A stretch of DNA of 64,000 nt, from positions 186,001 through 250,000 of the forward strand of contig JBBHKE010003555.1 in the NCBI GenBank assembly GCA_037447655.1, read 5' to 3'. Source of the DNA: Zygnema cylindricum. Its lineage: Eukaryota; Streptophyta; Zygnematophyceae; Zygnematales; Zygnemataceae. The position numbers and the translations under genes are program-made. The notes beneath the pieces were generated by a model that saw only the letters and a list, made by a program, of their open reading frames with translations, did no database searches and had not been told where the DNA came from. Shown in pieces: positions 20,379-32,444 of the stretch; positions within the stretch are counted from its first letter, which is position 1, and each line of letters opens with the position of its first letter.

Positions 20379-21714
20379 CTATACTAGGAGGATCGGCTCA
20401 GAAAAGCAATTGGGGTAATAAATGTTGATGGCCACATGGCGATATGGAGATCGGAGAGTATCCCTCGACTTATTCTTGACGGCTGCTTACCGTACGAAGA
20501 TGTAAACCGGACAACTTATGTAGTTTCGTAGATAGATCGAACATTGAGAGCTGCTTCCGAATCTTGCCGAATCGGCCACGATAAGAAAGCCGTGGCTATT
20601 GAGTCTGGAGGAAAAGACCACTTTGTGGTACTTCATCATTTGGGCCCCAAATTATACGGATAGGATGACTGACATTACATGTAGCCGATCTAAATTTGAA
20701 ACGTATATGACACGACCGAAGGCAATGTGTCGGTGAGAGAATTCTAAAAGATTCTCTACTGATTGTGTGTTACTAGATTAATGTACATTATGCAATCAGA
20801 AGCAAGGTTAAGTTAGGAGGCGAGGAGAACCATGTAGTTATTAACAGAAGGAATCAGTGAATAATTAAGGGTATGTCCGCATGAATTAGAGTATCGACTT
20901 TTTCTTGACGTTTTTCCCCAAAACGCAGTTCCGTACGAGTAAAGCTTTAGCCATACAAAAAAATCAATTTTTCAAAAGTACAACGAACATCAAGTAGATA
21001 CTTTGAATCCTAGTTGTTCAAATTGCGCGATTTTTTCATTTTTTCCAATTTCTACGTATTTTACGTGACTTATGAAAAAATCACAAAAAAACGCGATGTT
21101 CTTTCTGTCTGGTAAACTAAACGGACAATTTACGAAAAATGTACAGTATTTTACTGTAATTGTACGATTTTGTATGAAGAATGTACTGATGTTGATGAAA
21201 AGATAAGTTGCACTTCGTAGTACTTTAAGTCTGGTAAACTGAACAAAAATTGTACTGGATATGTACGGAATTGTACCAAAAATGTACGGACTATTACGAA
21301 AATAGACGGAAATTGTACGTAAAACGTGCCAATTGTGGTACATATTCATTTTTATTTTTTTACATGTACCGAATTGTATAGACAAATATTCATTAACGAT
21401 TTTTACGATTTTTTCAAATCAACTTCTTCGGTTTCTACGTATTGTACTCGTGTTTGAATGGTGCGTAAAATGCGTTTTCAAGAACTATGCTTTGAATGTA
21501 CTTCAGGTTTGTCGTCATGTGAACCCATTTTGGCGTTTTCCTTTTTTCAACCCCCAAAGAAAGAGAATCTAGCTTGTCAAAAAACTTCATCGAAAATCGC
21601 CTCGCGACTAGATTTTCCGTACATGATTCACACTAGAAATGGATGACGAATGAGATGAGGAAATGAATAATCCTGTACCATTCAGGCCGCAAAAAAAACA
21701 AAAACAGAGGCGTC
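20379..21714. other. Gene-free stretch
   Basis: It contains the inverted partner (21105-21235) of the 1320-1445 repeat and many GTAC motifs at 21120-21320. Small ORFs show no domain. Confidence 0.4.
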
Positions 21715-22012
21715 AAACAGGTTGACCAATATCGAGCGTGCTTGATTATCGTGAAGGAAGGGCCCACAGCCCGAAGTTGTCGGCATTGGAGTCCTGCAAA
21801 TAAACACGGAATGTGAATGCTCCCCAAAATGATAATCATGCCCACTGCTGCCCACATCCCTTCCATAGATATGCATGCAAAATAGGAGAGATGCTTGGAC
21901 AGGGAATACGGATGAGCGTAGGGGGAAGGCGAAAGTTATCCCGTCCCCCTTTTTTTTCCCCCCTTTGGCCAAGGAAAGGGATTGGGGTCTCGGTAATCGG
22001 GCAGATATCCCA
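21715..22012 (-). mobile_element. Truncated gypsy LTR, partial second copy
   Basis: It matches the 23195-23475 end of the adjacent full LTR ('aagggcccacaacccaaagt', 'ccatagatatgcatgcaaaa') and ends in GATATCCCA at 22012. It is separated from the full LTR by nine bases. Confidence 0.8.
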
Positions 22013-22021
22013 ATTTAGCTT

Positions 22022-23475
22022 TGTCTACAGGAAGTCTATCGCACTTATTCCCTCAAAACCCATTGTCTTGATCTACGGGGTTTCAGTTTACTCTGGAACA
22101 ATAACTCCAAAGCAAAGAGAACTCCAGATGAAGACACAAATACACTACCACGTAGGTATATATATAAATAAATATGATTGGCTTTCCAGATTAAACAATA
22201 TCACCTAGCCCTAGAAAAGAGAATAAAAGATAGAAAATCTGAAATGTAGTGAAGCAAACTTAACATACCCTTGCAATCAACAATGACAATTTGAAAAAGG
22301 CGACCCCTCTCCCGATAATATTGTAAAAAGGTATGGTACTCCTGCAACCTTCGGTGTCCGCAGCCCCGAACCGACAAGACTCTTCTCGGTTCCAAACAAC
22401 AAAAAGTCCAAAATCACCCAAAAGGAAGATAGTGCCAACTACCCGCCCCGACTCTGATTCCCACAAAAGACAGATCCAAAACCAAGATGGCAATAAAGTC
22501 GATATAACACAAAGATTCTCCAAAAGAAGGTTTGTTGGAATTTCAGAGGGTTTTTTCAGGAGAGAGTACTGAAAATGTACCTGTCTCCTTTGACCCCAAG
22601 TGCCTTATACATCAAAGTTTGTCAAATTGCAGGTCCAAAAGTCAAAGCTACGCTATTAACCAATGAGCGTCCAACAAGTGGAATGGAACTGACATAAAAC
22701 AAAATAATCCGTATTACACTCGGGCCAAAAAGTTCAACTTTGGACTGCGGCTAGATTAGCGGCCGGAAGTAATTATTTGGTCCAATATTATAAGACAAAT
22801 TCTTGAAAAGGAAACTAACTTGCCAGAATTTGACCTAACGTAATTAATGGACCAAAAGTCAGCTGAGCTTGAGCTAACTTCCTACTGACGGCTAACAGTA
22901 TAATCTAGATGCAAATCCGGAAAGTTACATGGCAATCCACAATGTACCCCCCACGGAGGCTGTCAGAAAACTGGTCTTATGTAACATAATGCAATATTTG
23001 AAACGGTAGAACTTGGTCATTCCGCCTCCGTTACATGCGAAACAAAGTGCGTTCCGCTCAATTCAGGAAATAGAAGGATCTTGTCCGGCTTAGTGCACTC
23101 CCTCCATCGTACTTTGAAGACCGTACAGGGTAAAAAGGGCCTGGAAATCCTTGATGGTATAAAGGTATGCCTGAAAAGCACAGAAGCTTGATAGTGTCGA
23201 GCATGCCTCATTATTGTGAGGGAAGGGCCCACAACCCAAAGTCGTCGGCATTGGAGTCATGTAAATAAACCCCGAATGCGAATGCTCCCCAAAATGATGA
23301 TCGTTCCCACTGCTGCCCACATCCCTTCCATAGATATGCATGCAAAATAGGAGAGATGCTTGGACAGGGAATAGGGATGAGCGCAAGGGGAAGTTGAAAG
23401 TTATCCCCTCCCCCTTGGTTCCCCCCCCCTAGCCTTAGAAAGGATTTGGGTCTCGGTATTTGTGCTGATATCCCA
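22022..23475 (-). repeat. 3' LTR of the gypsy element, 1454 bp
   Basis: On the minus strand it begins TGGGATATCAGC just after the polypurine tract AAGAGGGGGGGAGT and ends CCTGTAGACA. It is collinear with 39903-41078 over the shared length. Confidence 0.85.
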
Positions 23476-23776
23476 ACTCCCCCCCCTCTTAGTCAACCGT
23501 GACTGAGATTTAAAAATAATTACTCGCTCCTTTCGCAGTTCCCACAGAACCAGGTGTACGAGGGTAGAGGTTCTGGCTCCCAAGAGGAGGGGAGAAAGGC
23601 TGAATGCCAAGTGTGACCAAATTGATTGCATACCAATATGTCGTGTAGCTGGGAGGACTGGGTGCAAGCGGATGAACAGGAAAGGGGATCGACAAAGTAA
23701 GTTAAGTGGAAAGTGGGTTCGTCTTCCAATCCCGAAGATGGCAGGGGGGCACATTGATGTGATTCTTTTTAATTCG

Positions 23777-24700
23777 TCAACCATCTTTTCCCTCCAAGGT
23801 ACGAGCCCTTTTGTTGGAAACTTGAACCACTTTCACAATTACTCTCTTGGCAGAAATATCCAACGTGTCCTCTTTTTGTTGCATCCGATATACAAAGTCC
23901 TCTAGCATGAATCGTCGCTGCCGAAGAATATAAATCCCCCTCCGACGTTTAGAATACCACAATTGATATCGTTGTCGAGGCGTATGCAAATTTCCCATGG
24001 CGAGAGGCATCTCTCGGTGGAATATCTTGGCTGTATCACCGATCAATTTTTTGACTGTCTCCTCGGCATCCATCTCTGGGAGGACCACCGCTTGGGCAGA
24101 TGCAGCCCTGAGCAAGATGGGATGCTGTCCAAATAGAATGATATAAGGGCTATTAGAGTCGAGAGAAGCCTGCATACTGAATTTGTAACCTATAACAATC
24201 CAACGCACTTTTCTGTCCCACTCCCCCAAATCCTCTTCAACTGCATATTTTCGTAGTGACCGCTTCACTTTCTGTACGCACCTTTCGTCCAAACCGTCGG
24301 CTTGAGGGCGGTCACCGTTGGTCAATCGATGGTTGACTAGGCATTTTTCCAGGAGGTTGGAAAATTCTCCCATAAATTCGGAGCCTTGGTTGGTTAGAAC
24401 TTCCGCACGCGCCCCGAATTGGGCTAAAACCATCTGCAAAAAGGCATCTGCAATAGCCTTAGACTCCTTCCGCGGCAAAACCACCAACTCGATCCACTTG
24501 GAAAAATGTTCTATCATGACCAACAAAAAGCCGTTTCCACGAGTGGTGGTTGGAAGTGGTCCCCAAAGATCGAACGCCACCGATAAAAAATCCCTCGAAT
24601 AGGAAGTGAATGAAGCTCAGTCCCGCCTTTTTTGTCAAAAGTTGCCTTGACTCGATTGCATGAGAATAAGTCTGCACAATTCGGTTGACTTGGGTCCGCA
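23777..24700 (-). pseudogene. Gypsy integrase core and C-terminal region
   Basis: The ORF 24580-23777 shows FDLWGPLP, a region ending TNQGSEF, and RPQADGLDERCVQ, matching the D, D, E positions of Ty3/gypsy integrases. The second Asp appears as Asn (TNQG instead of TDQG), which would inactivate it. Upstream on the minus strand, to 24700, the sequence is related but out of frame. Confidence 0.8.
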
Positions 24701-25277
24701 ACCCATGCCACTAATAAGAGCTCATACCCAGGGAAGTGGTCTGCTTTTGCCCGAAGTGTTCACATTGCTGATGGAGATTGGAAATCAGAGTTTCTCGATC
24801 AGAGTGGGGAGGAACCACTTTCCTTGTGTCGTCTGACCATTTCTAAAGGAGAATCCCTTTGTCCCAATCATACGTAGCCATCCGGATCTGTACTCGCGAT
24901 AATTAAATTCCAATCAAGTGTGGAAGAGGCGACCTCAGCTGGATAGATTGGAGAGCATCGGGGTCGTTCTATATGTCCTCCCGTCCGGCCCCTTTGGGCG
25001 CCAGCCTATCCACATCGGCCGAGAAAGTTGACACTTCCCCCCTAGATTGGGGAAACCAGATGAAAGCAGAGGATACTCGAATAGACCTAGAATGATCTCA
25101 GGGTCCCCATCATGCGAAGCCCTAGTAGAATCTATGGTGGAGGGATCAAGATTTTCGGCTAAGTCCGTCGGCATTCCCATGGATTTTCACTGCCCTATAA
25201 ACAATGTCAAAATCATATTCTTGTAGGATAAGAACCCATCTGGAGAGTTTGCTAGTTAACTTACTATTTTCCATTAT
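24701..25277 (-). pseudogene. Degenerate linker between gypsy RNase H and integrase
   Basis: It lies where the integrase zinc-binding region is expected. Only scattered short ORFs remain, and no intact HHCC motif is readable. Confidence 0.4.
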
Positions 25278-25887
25278 TCATTTCAGGGGTTGGTAAACCG
25301 TAATCAAGGTGAAATGGACTTCGTACAAATAAGGCCGGAAATGCTGGATGGCCCAAACTACTACGAGTAACTCTCCATGGTAACAGCTATAATTCCCCTC
25401 TACTCTGTTGTTGCTCCGGCTGGCGTAGGCCACCACATATTCAGCTGTAGCGTCATCGAATTGAGCCAAAACTGCTCCCAATCCAAACCCGCTCCAATTA
25501 GTACAAAGGAAGAAAGGCCTTTGGTGATCAGGCATCCAGAGCACGGGGTGCTGCTTCAGAGCATCCTTCATGAACTGGAAGGATATCTGTTGTTCCTCGA
25601 CCCACAGCCACAATAGGTCCTTCCGCAATAGCAGGTTAAGGGGCTGAACGTTACTACTGAACTCGGGAATAAACCGCCGATAGTAGTTGGTCAGACCTAG
25701 AAAGATGCGAAGGGTTGAGATGTCCTGCGGTGGGGGAAGAGCGTCAAGGGCTGCCACATTAACCATGTGGGGACCCACAATCTCGGGAGTCACCTCATGT
25801 CCGAGGTAAAGGATTTTTTGTGCCCTTAAAATACCTTTGCCCGGGTGACATTTGAAGCCCGCGGCTTGGAGTGCATGGAGAACGATC
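25278..25887 (-). pseudogene. Gypsy reverse transcriptase C-terminus and RNase H
   Basis: One frame reads GHEVTPEIV, FLGLTNYYRRFIPEFS (thumb/connection), then GFGLGAVLAQ and YASRSNN (RNase H start). The first RNase H Asp appears as Asn (CTNWSGFGLG). It continues the RT half at 32098-32444 across the copia A insertion. Confidence 0.85.
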
Positions 25888-25892
25888 TGTAC

Positions 25893-26779
25893 TGATATTT
25901 TGTGGTCTCCATTGACCCACAGAATAAGCACCCTATGTAAAGCCTCTAGGATAATATTTGCCCCTTCCACTTTCCCACTGAATAAGTGCCGCCCAGGCAC
26001 ACAAATCTTCCGACCACCCTCATCCCTATGAGGACAAGACACCCTTGAGTCAAACACAAAAAAAATCACTGAATTTGCCCCTTTGAGCAGTAAGTTATGG
26101 CTGGTCAAAGATGACCTTTATAGTTACAAGCTCTCTTAGAGAGAGGTACCTAAATATCACTAAGTCTTGATCTGCCTACTCACGACTACCTATTACCAAA
26201 CCCTAGTTCAATAGGAACACTATATAGTAAAGAAGGTACAATAGGAGATGTACTTATTGTACAGCCATTGTACGATATGGTCTACAAGGTGACACCTGTC
26301 AAATTTGGAGCCATGGTTCCTCCTCCCATCTTCTCTGGTATCAAATAATGTGGCGCCACGTGGCACCGCGTGACGCTATCTCCAAAGGTCGCCAAAAGCT
26401 CACTTCGCGTGGCGGCTATAATGTCGGTCGTTCGATCAAAGCATATTTTACACGGTTCAGATTCACGTACATGTATGAATTGCTCCTTTTGGTTAGTCTG
26501 CTGTTAATTAGCTGTTGCGTTAATGTTTATATATCTTTTAAACCCATCGCGTGTATCGTTTTGACAACGCCCTAGTGGATAAGGCATTCGTCTATATACT
26601 AATTCACAGACCCAAGTTCAAATCAGGACTTAGGCAACATTTTAGTAAAATATTGTCTACTTCAAAATCTTCCACTTTCTAAATATGTCGGCAGCCATGG
26701 AGTGCCTTTGATCCTCACTCTTTTTCTTTAAAGTAAAACTAAAATAGAGAAGTGAACTATTAATTACCTCTTTTCAACA
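25893..26779 (-). repeat. 3' LTR of copia A
   Basis: 887 bp, very similar to the 31205-32092 copy with scattered substitutions. It contains a CACGTG G-box (26357-26362) and a GTAC cluster near 26250-26275. Confidence 0.9.
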
Positions 26780-27605
26780 CTCCTTTTAATTCCTAGTCAC
26801 TTTTTAATTTTAATCCAAAGTTTTTTTTGCAAAAAATCAATTTAGGGGAAGGCATTGGTTTTGTCATCATGTCTGCAATCATTTCTTTATCAATTTTATG
26901 AACCGGTTTAATGATTTGATTTTCAACCTTCTCTCAGACAAATCTTAGACTAATATCCATATGCTTATCTTTGAAGTGATATTTCGGATTAGCTGCAATA
27001 GAGATAGCAGCTTGATTATCACAAAAATCATTTTGAGTTCCAGACTTCATGAACCCAAGTTTTTCAAGAAGAGATTTTACCCACATTAATTCTTTGGTGG
27101 CAGCACATGAAGCCATGTATTCAGCCTCCATAGTGGACTGAGTAACTACTTTTTGTTGCTTGCTACTCCAACAACATGCACCAGAACTAATTTGCAACAC
27201 ATATCCAGTCGTACACCGCCTTAAAGGCACATCTCCATAACTGGCATCACTCCAGGTGGTGATGTCACTGTGCTCCCCTCCCTAACGCAACCATAATTCC
27301 CTTTTCCCCACCAGATACCTCATCACCCTGATGGCAGCCTTCCAGTCTCTCTATTTTTGTTCATTTAGACTTTTACTAATGACACTTACAGCTGCAGCTA
27401 TATCCGGACGAGTAGAGTTTATAAAATAAATTAAATTGCCTACAATCCGCCGATAAGGGATATTTTCCATAAATTTTCTTTCTATCTTATCCATCTCATC
27501 ATTAATGATCAATATTCTTGTCTCTTTACTCCATTTACACACTTTCTTCAAATCCATAGGAGTAGTACATCCGTTTGCGTTTTCCATCTGAATTTTTTCT
27601 AGCAT
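26780..27605 (-). pseudogene. Copia A RT C-terminus and RNase H
   Basis: 27605-27351 shows IPYRRIVGNLIYFINSTRPD. 27230-26934 shows CCWSSKQQKVVTQSTMEAEY, CDNQAAISIA and HFKDKHMDI, the copia RNase H motifs. The coding part ends in a GLKLKSD-type tail shared with copia B, then the polypurine tract. Confidence 0.87.
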
Positions 27606-27769
27606 ATTACCGATTGCTTCTTTTTGAGTGAGTCTTATAATTCTATCCCTCTATCTCTCTCCATCTGAATTCCCAAAATATACTATGCTTTGCCGAGATC
27701 TTTCATATCAAAATTGCTTTTAAGATCCTGTTTTAGTTTGTTAATTTTATCTAACAACATGCTTAAGAC

Positions 27770-28306
27770 CTACAAATCATCCACATAAATAGCTATAAAT
27801 ATCACTCCATTCTCATCCTCAAATAAATATATAGAGTGATCTGAACTAATTCTGATATACCCCAAACCGGTCAAAATTTCGTCTAACTTTATATTCCATT
27901 GTCGTGGGGCTTGCTTAAGCCCATATAGTGATTTTATCAGTTTACAAATCTTACTTTCTTCCCCACTTTCCACGAATCCTTCCGGTTGCCTCATGTAAAT
28001 TTCTTCTTCGAACTCTCCGTGCAAAAAGGTCGATTTAATATCCATCTAGTGTATTTCCATATCCTCCGCTGCGGCTATACTTAAAAGGATTCAAACAGAA
28101 AGAAATGTGACTACAGGTGCAAAGGTTTCTTTGTAGTCTATCCCCTCTTTTTGAGTATAACCTTTTGCAACTAACCTAGCTTTGTACCTCTCAATGGTAT
28201 TATCGGGGTTTAATTTAAGTTTAAAAACCCACTTACATCCGATCGGTTTTCGGTCCGGTGGACAATCTACCAACTCCCATGTATTGGCTTCCATGATAGA
28301 GTTCAT
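27770..28306 (-). pseudogene. Copia A reverse transcriptase, fingers and palm
   Basis: Two adjacent ORFs show [39 protein letters not shown], then MDIKSTFLHGE, IKSLYGLKQAPRQW and the catalytic YVDDL. The YVDD is intact but followed at once by a stop, and a stop separates the two ORFs. Confidence 0.88.
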
Positions 28307-28410
28307 TTCTTCATTTATAGTTGTGATCTACAGGCTACTTTCTGGGGTGTTTATGGCCTCTAAGTATGTCTAAGGTTCATTCGGGTGAGACATCTTTGTG
28401 AGTTGGTCAT

Positions 28411-29418
28411 TCACTTGTCTTTCTTGAAGTCATTTACTATTTTTCTTCCCCCTTCAAATTCGGAAGCCAGTATGGAAAGCATCCTTGGGTTTTGTTTAGG
28501 AAGATTTTCATCTCCCCTATCTTCCAATTCCGGTGTCTCATCAAAATCCTCATCGGTTTCCACTTCGTATTGTGGCGTTGCCTCGGATGTTGTCCTTTCC
28601 TCCTCCTTTGGAAGATCTGCAGATTTTCCTTTTTCTCCATCTTCCTTCTCTTCATTTTTAAAGTCAAAGTCAGAAAACTGATCCGTTTCAAATCTGATTT
28701 TGACTTCCTTATTATATTTGAATGGATCAATGGACTTCACTTCATTCATCACCACTATGTGTTTTACCAAAATTATATCTTTCTTTTTCAAGTCATACAC
28801 CGGGTATCTATTTGTGCTCTCATCACATCCTACAAGATATCCTGGTTTCCCTGTTCCCTCAAACTTCCATTTAGTCTTATCGGAATCCAAACTATAAACT
28901 TGACTTCCGAACACTCTCAAACCAGACAAATCAGGCTTTCTTCTTGTCCACCTCTCATACGGAGTTTCCTCCTTATTTGCTGAAGTTAAGACTCTATTTT
29001 TGATGAAATTAGCATAGTTCATAGACTCAGCCCAAAAGTGCAACCTTATCTTGTTGTCACTTAACATACTTGTGGATATATCTCGTAAAGTTCTATTCAC
29101 TCTTTCTGCTACTCCATTTTGTTCCGGATTATATGGAACAGTTTTCTCATAATGAATTCCTTCTTCTTTAAGATATTCTTCAAATTCTCTTGAGGTGTAT
29201 TCTTTCCCACTGTCACTTCTTATCTCTTTTATTGAGGTTTCATGTAGCTTTTCACTCCATACTTTATACTCTTTGAAACATCTTAATACCTCTTACTTAT
29301 GTCTGAGAAAGTATACCTTCGTGTGTCTAGACCAATCATTTGTGATAGTTAACATCCATCTCTTCCCCCCATGTGAAGCATACCTAGCAGGTCCCCATAC
29401 ATCAGTGTGAAGTAGATC
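28411..29418 (-). pseudogene. Copia A integrase core and C-terminus
   Basis: The D, D, E residues are readable: the DVWGP region, RSDSGKEYTS and NPEQNGVAER. In-frame stops interrupt the first half. The ORF 29100-28411 carries the C-terminal part with FWAESMNYANFIKNRVLTS and YERWTRRKPDLSGLRVFGS. Confidence 0.85.
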
Positions 29419-30000
29419 TTATACTTTCTCTCTCCTAAATTTGGTTGCCTTTGGAAATGGAAGTCTATGAAACTTCCTTTGGGCACATCCACTAGAATCA
29501 TCAAATGTCTCATCATCCTCAAAAGTAATACCCTCCACTATCAATTTTTTCTTCATTTTCTTTAATCTATCTAGATGCACATGCCCCAACCTTTTATGCC
29601 AAAGCATCATCTCACTTGCACACGAGTAGAGAACACTCTTTTCATTGCAAAGAACAATTTTAAACATTCCATGACTGCGCTTTTCAACTATGAAATAAAC
29701 CTCATTATCAAAGCTTGTTGTGAAGATTCCTTTCCTAATTCTTGTTTCAAATTCCTTTTTATCTAGGACAACTGTTGATACCAAGTTGATACTAAGCTTT
29801 GGAATGTAAAAAACGTTTGAGAGTGTTACAATTGAGGCCTTTCCATCAATTAGAACCTTCAAGTCAACAATTCCAACAAGACTTGTGGTTTTTTCTCTAC
29901 CATCACCGTACACTATCGCAACTGTTGGGATCTTTCTCAGTTTAGTGAACCACCGTTTATCTTTGCACATATGCATTGAAGCCCCTGAGTCTATGATCCA
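29419..30000 (-). pseudogene. Copia A protease and pre-integrase region
   Basis: The active site GWIIDSGASMHMC is intact at about 29966-30000. It is followed by the GAG-pre-integrase block with MLWHKRLGHVHLDRLKKM and CAQRKFHRLPFPK, the integrase zinc-binding residues. A stop follows at 29419. Confidence 0.85.
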
Positions 30001-31224
30001 CCCATCCTCGGGTTGATCCCTCTTACCTCCGAAAGCACACTTTTGTCTCCGTGGAATATCGACATGCTTTTCAGTGTTTTTCGGATTAAGAAAAGCTCCT
30101 CAAGCTCCTTTTTCTGGTTTAGTTTTTTCTTGCACTTCCTCATCATGAACTTGAGTCAAGAAAGCCTTTTTCTTTCCTCCATCCCTTGAGGTTCCTTGAC
30201 CATCTTTCAGCCGAAGATCTGCAAGTTTGACACAATTTGCCATATATTGTCATGGTTTCTTACATAAGTGACATAATCCTCCTCGAGAAGCTCCTCTCAC
30301 CTTTCTATCAAATCTGCCACCTCCTCGTCCTCTTCAACCAAAGTTTTGATAGGGATCTTTCCCTCTCTCCTCATCACTCTTCCGCCAATCAGCTCTTGCA
30401 AAAAATGCTTGAACACTTAGACTCCCTCTCTTAAGCTCTATGGTGCTTTCTTTCACTAAAATCATTCCCACTGTGTCATCCCAATTCCAATTGCTATCTC
30501 CTCTGTCTTGCAATCGGTTAATGATATTCTCATACTCTTCAGGTAGTTTCATCATTAATGTGTTCACTCTTTGTCTCTCAGACCATGAGTTACCTACACT
30601 CCCTAGCTCTCCAAATAATGCTTCTAAATCATTGCAATAATTATTCATACTTCCTCCATTATAAGTATTAGCTGCAATTTTTTTTTCCGCCAACCGTTGT
30701 TGCTGCAATGATCCACTCTTATATAAGTTCACTAGTGATATCCAAATCTGAGATGAAGATTTGATATGCATAAGAGGAATGGAAATGCCCTTTGCTACAC
30801 TTTTAAGAATTAAGAGCTTAGCAACCTTGTCTTTGTAGTTCCACTTTTCATACTCCGATCTTTCGGTCTGAACCCTTGTCGCTTCTGTTGGCGGTGCTGC
30901 TATCGGTATCGCCTTCGGCAATGGTGTCACTTGAGTTGGAACTCCTCCCTTTTCTCCTTCCATGACAATCTCCTCTCCTTCCTCATCTTTATCCTCGGTG
31001 ATGGTGGCAGCTGTTCTACCAACTGTAGATGCGGAGGTGCCACAAAAACGTGTCCCTCTAAATTTAGGTGGAGGTGGGCATCAAATTTGTCCAAACAGTA
31101 TGCCCCATATATGCTTCTCAAATAGTTCTCCCTCCATCATCATTTCCCAATACAAAAATTCTGATCCATCAAATATGCCCACCCTAGAGGGTGGGCCTAT
31201 AACCTGAAATTTTGTGGTCTCCAT
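30001..31224 (-). pseudogene. Copia A gag, degenerate
   Basis: It starts with the ATG inside the LTR (31224-31222) and reads through the primer site as QVIGPPSRV, then FLYWEMMMEGELFEKHIWGI, with a stop soon after. The longest clean part is 30963-30334 and includes IWISLVNLYKSGSLQQQRLAEKK in the gag (UBN2-like) core. The zinc knuckle near 30240-30290 reads CHLCKKP, stop, QYMANC: its His is lost and a stop intervenes. Confidence 0.82.
31190..31204 (-). promoter_or_regulatory. Primer-binding site of copia A, initiator tRNA-Met anticodon region
   Basis: GGTTATAGGCCCACC directly follows the LTR. It differs at one of 15 positions from GGTTATGGGCCCACC, the complement of GGTGGGCCCATAACC, the anticodon stem-loop of plant initiator tRNA-Met as I recall it. 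It does not resemble the usual TGGTATCAGAGC. Confidence 0.72.
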
Positions 31225-32092
31225 TGACCCACAGAATGAGCATCCTATGTAAAGCCTTTAGGATAATATTTTCCCCTTCCAATTTTCCACTGAATAAGTG
31301 CCGCCCAGGCACACAAATATTTTGACCACCCTCACACCTGTGAGGACAAGACTCCCTTCAGTCAAACGCAAAAAGAATCACTGAATTTGCTCCCTTGAGC
31401 AGTAAGTTATGGCTGGTCAAAGATGACCTTTATAGTTACAAGCTCTCTTAGAGAGAGGTACCTAAATATCACTAAGTCTTGATCTGCCTACTCAGGACTA
31501 CTTACTACTAAACCCTAGTCCAATAGGAACACTATATAGTACAAGAAGATAGAACATGAGATGTACTTATTGTACGACCATTGTACGACATGGTCTACAA
31601 GGTGACACCTGTCAAATCGGGAGCCATGGTTCCTCCTCCCATCTTCTCCGGTATCAAATAATGTGGCGCCACGTGGCAACGCGTGACGCTATCTCCAAAG
31701 GACACCAAAAGCTCACTTCGCGTGGCGGCTACAATGTCGATCGTCCGATCAAAACATATTTTACACGGTTCACATTCGCGTACATGCATGAATTACTCCT
31801 TTTGGTTAGTCTGCTGTTACTTAGCTGTTGCGTTAATGTTTATATATCTTTGTAACCCGTCGCGTGTATCGTTTGGAAAACGCCCAAGTGGATAAGGCAT
31901 ATATCTACGTACTAATTCAAAGACCCAGGTTCTAATCTGGACTTAGGCAACATTTTAGTAAAATATCGTCTACTTCAAAATCTGCCACTTTTTAAATATG
32001 GTGGCAGCCATGGCGTGCCTTTGATCCTCACTCTCTTTTTTTAAAGTAAAACTAAAATAGAGAAGTGAACTATTAATTACCTCTTTTCAACA
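31205..32092 (-). repeat. 5' LTR of copia A
   Basis: 888 bp. It ends on the minus strand in ATGGAGACCACAAAATTTCA, whose ATG starts gag. It contains a CACGTG G-box at 31670-31675. Confidence 0.9.
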
Positions 32093-32097
32093 TGTAC

Positions 32098-32444
32098 ATG
32101 CTTAAGATCTTCCTCAAAAGTTTTTGAGAAGATGATAACATCATCGATATAGCACCGAGCAAAGTTGTTTCTCGGAGCGCTTCTTTTTTTGCCCGTTGGA
32201 ATTTGGCCGATGGATTCTTAAGCCCGAAGGGCATATAAATATATTCAGAAAGTTTAGAACCAGCCCAAAATGTAGTTCTCTCCCTATGCTTCGGTTTTAT
32301 GACAATCTGGTGGAAACCATTCTTTATGTCCAGAGTAGAGTAGATAGTGGCGCCTGCAAGAGAGTCGAATATCTCTTCCGGGGTCGGCATCGGATACCGA
32401 TCAGAGATGGTGGGCAGGTTCAGCATCCGATAATCTCCACACAA
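32098..32444 (-). pseudogene. Gypsy reverse transcriptase N-terminal half
   Basis: It shows MCGDYRMLN, SDRYPMPTPEEIFDSLAGA, YSTLDIKNGFHQI and MPFGLKNPSAKFQ, as in Ty3/gypsy RT. The catalytic YIDD is encoded at about 32131-32155 but in another frame, so a frameshift lies near 32180. The RT is interrupted at 32097 by copia A. Confidence 0.87.

Larger units (their letters stand above)
25893..32092 (-). mobile_element. Complete Ty1/copia element (copia A), 6200 bp, target duplication TGTAC
   Basis: The LTRs are 32092-31205 (5') and 26779-25893 (3'), 888 and 887 bp, each starting TGTTGAAAAGAGG. TGTAC flanks the element at 25888-25892 and 32093-32097. The internal order on the minus strand is gag, protease, integrase, RT, RNase H, which is diagnostic of Ty1/copia. 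The tRNA-binding site is at 31204-31190. A polypurine tract (AAAAGGAG) abuts the 3' LTR. It interrupts the gypsy RT. Several stops make it non-autonomous. Confidence 0.93.

Noticed and set aside
23090-23386. 98-codon ORF repeated near 21682-21972, possible duplicated gene
   Set aside because: Both ORFs lie within the gypsy LTR and its truncated copy. Similarity of the translations only reflects the DNA repeat.
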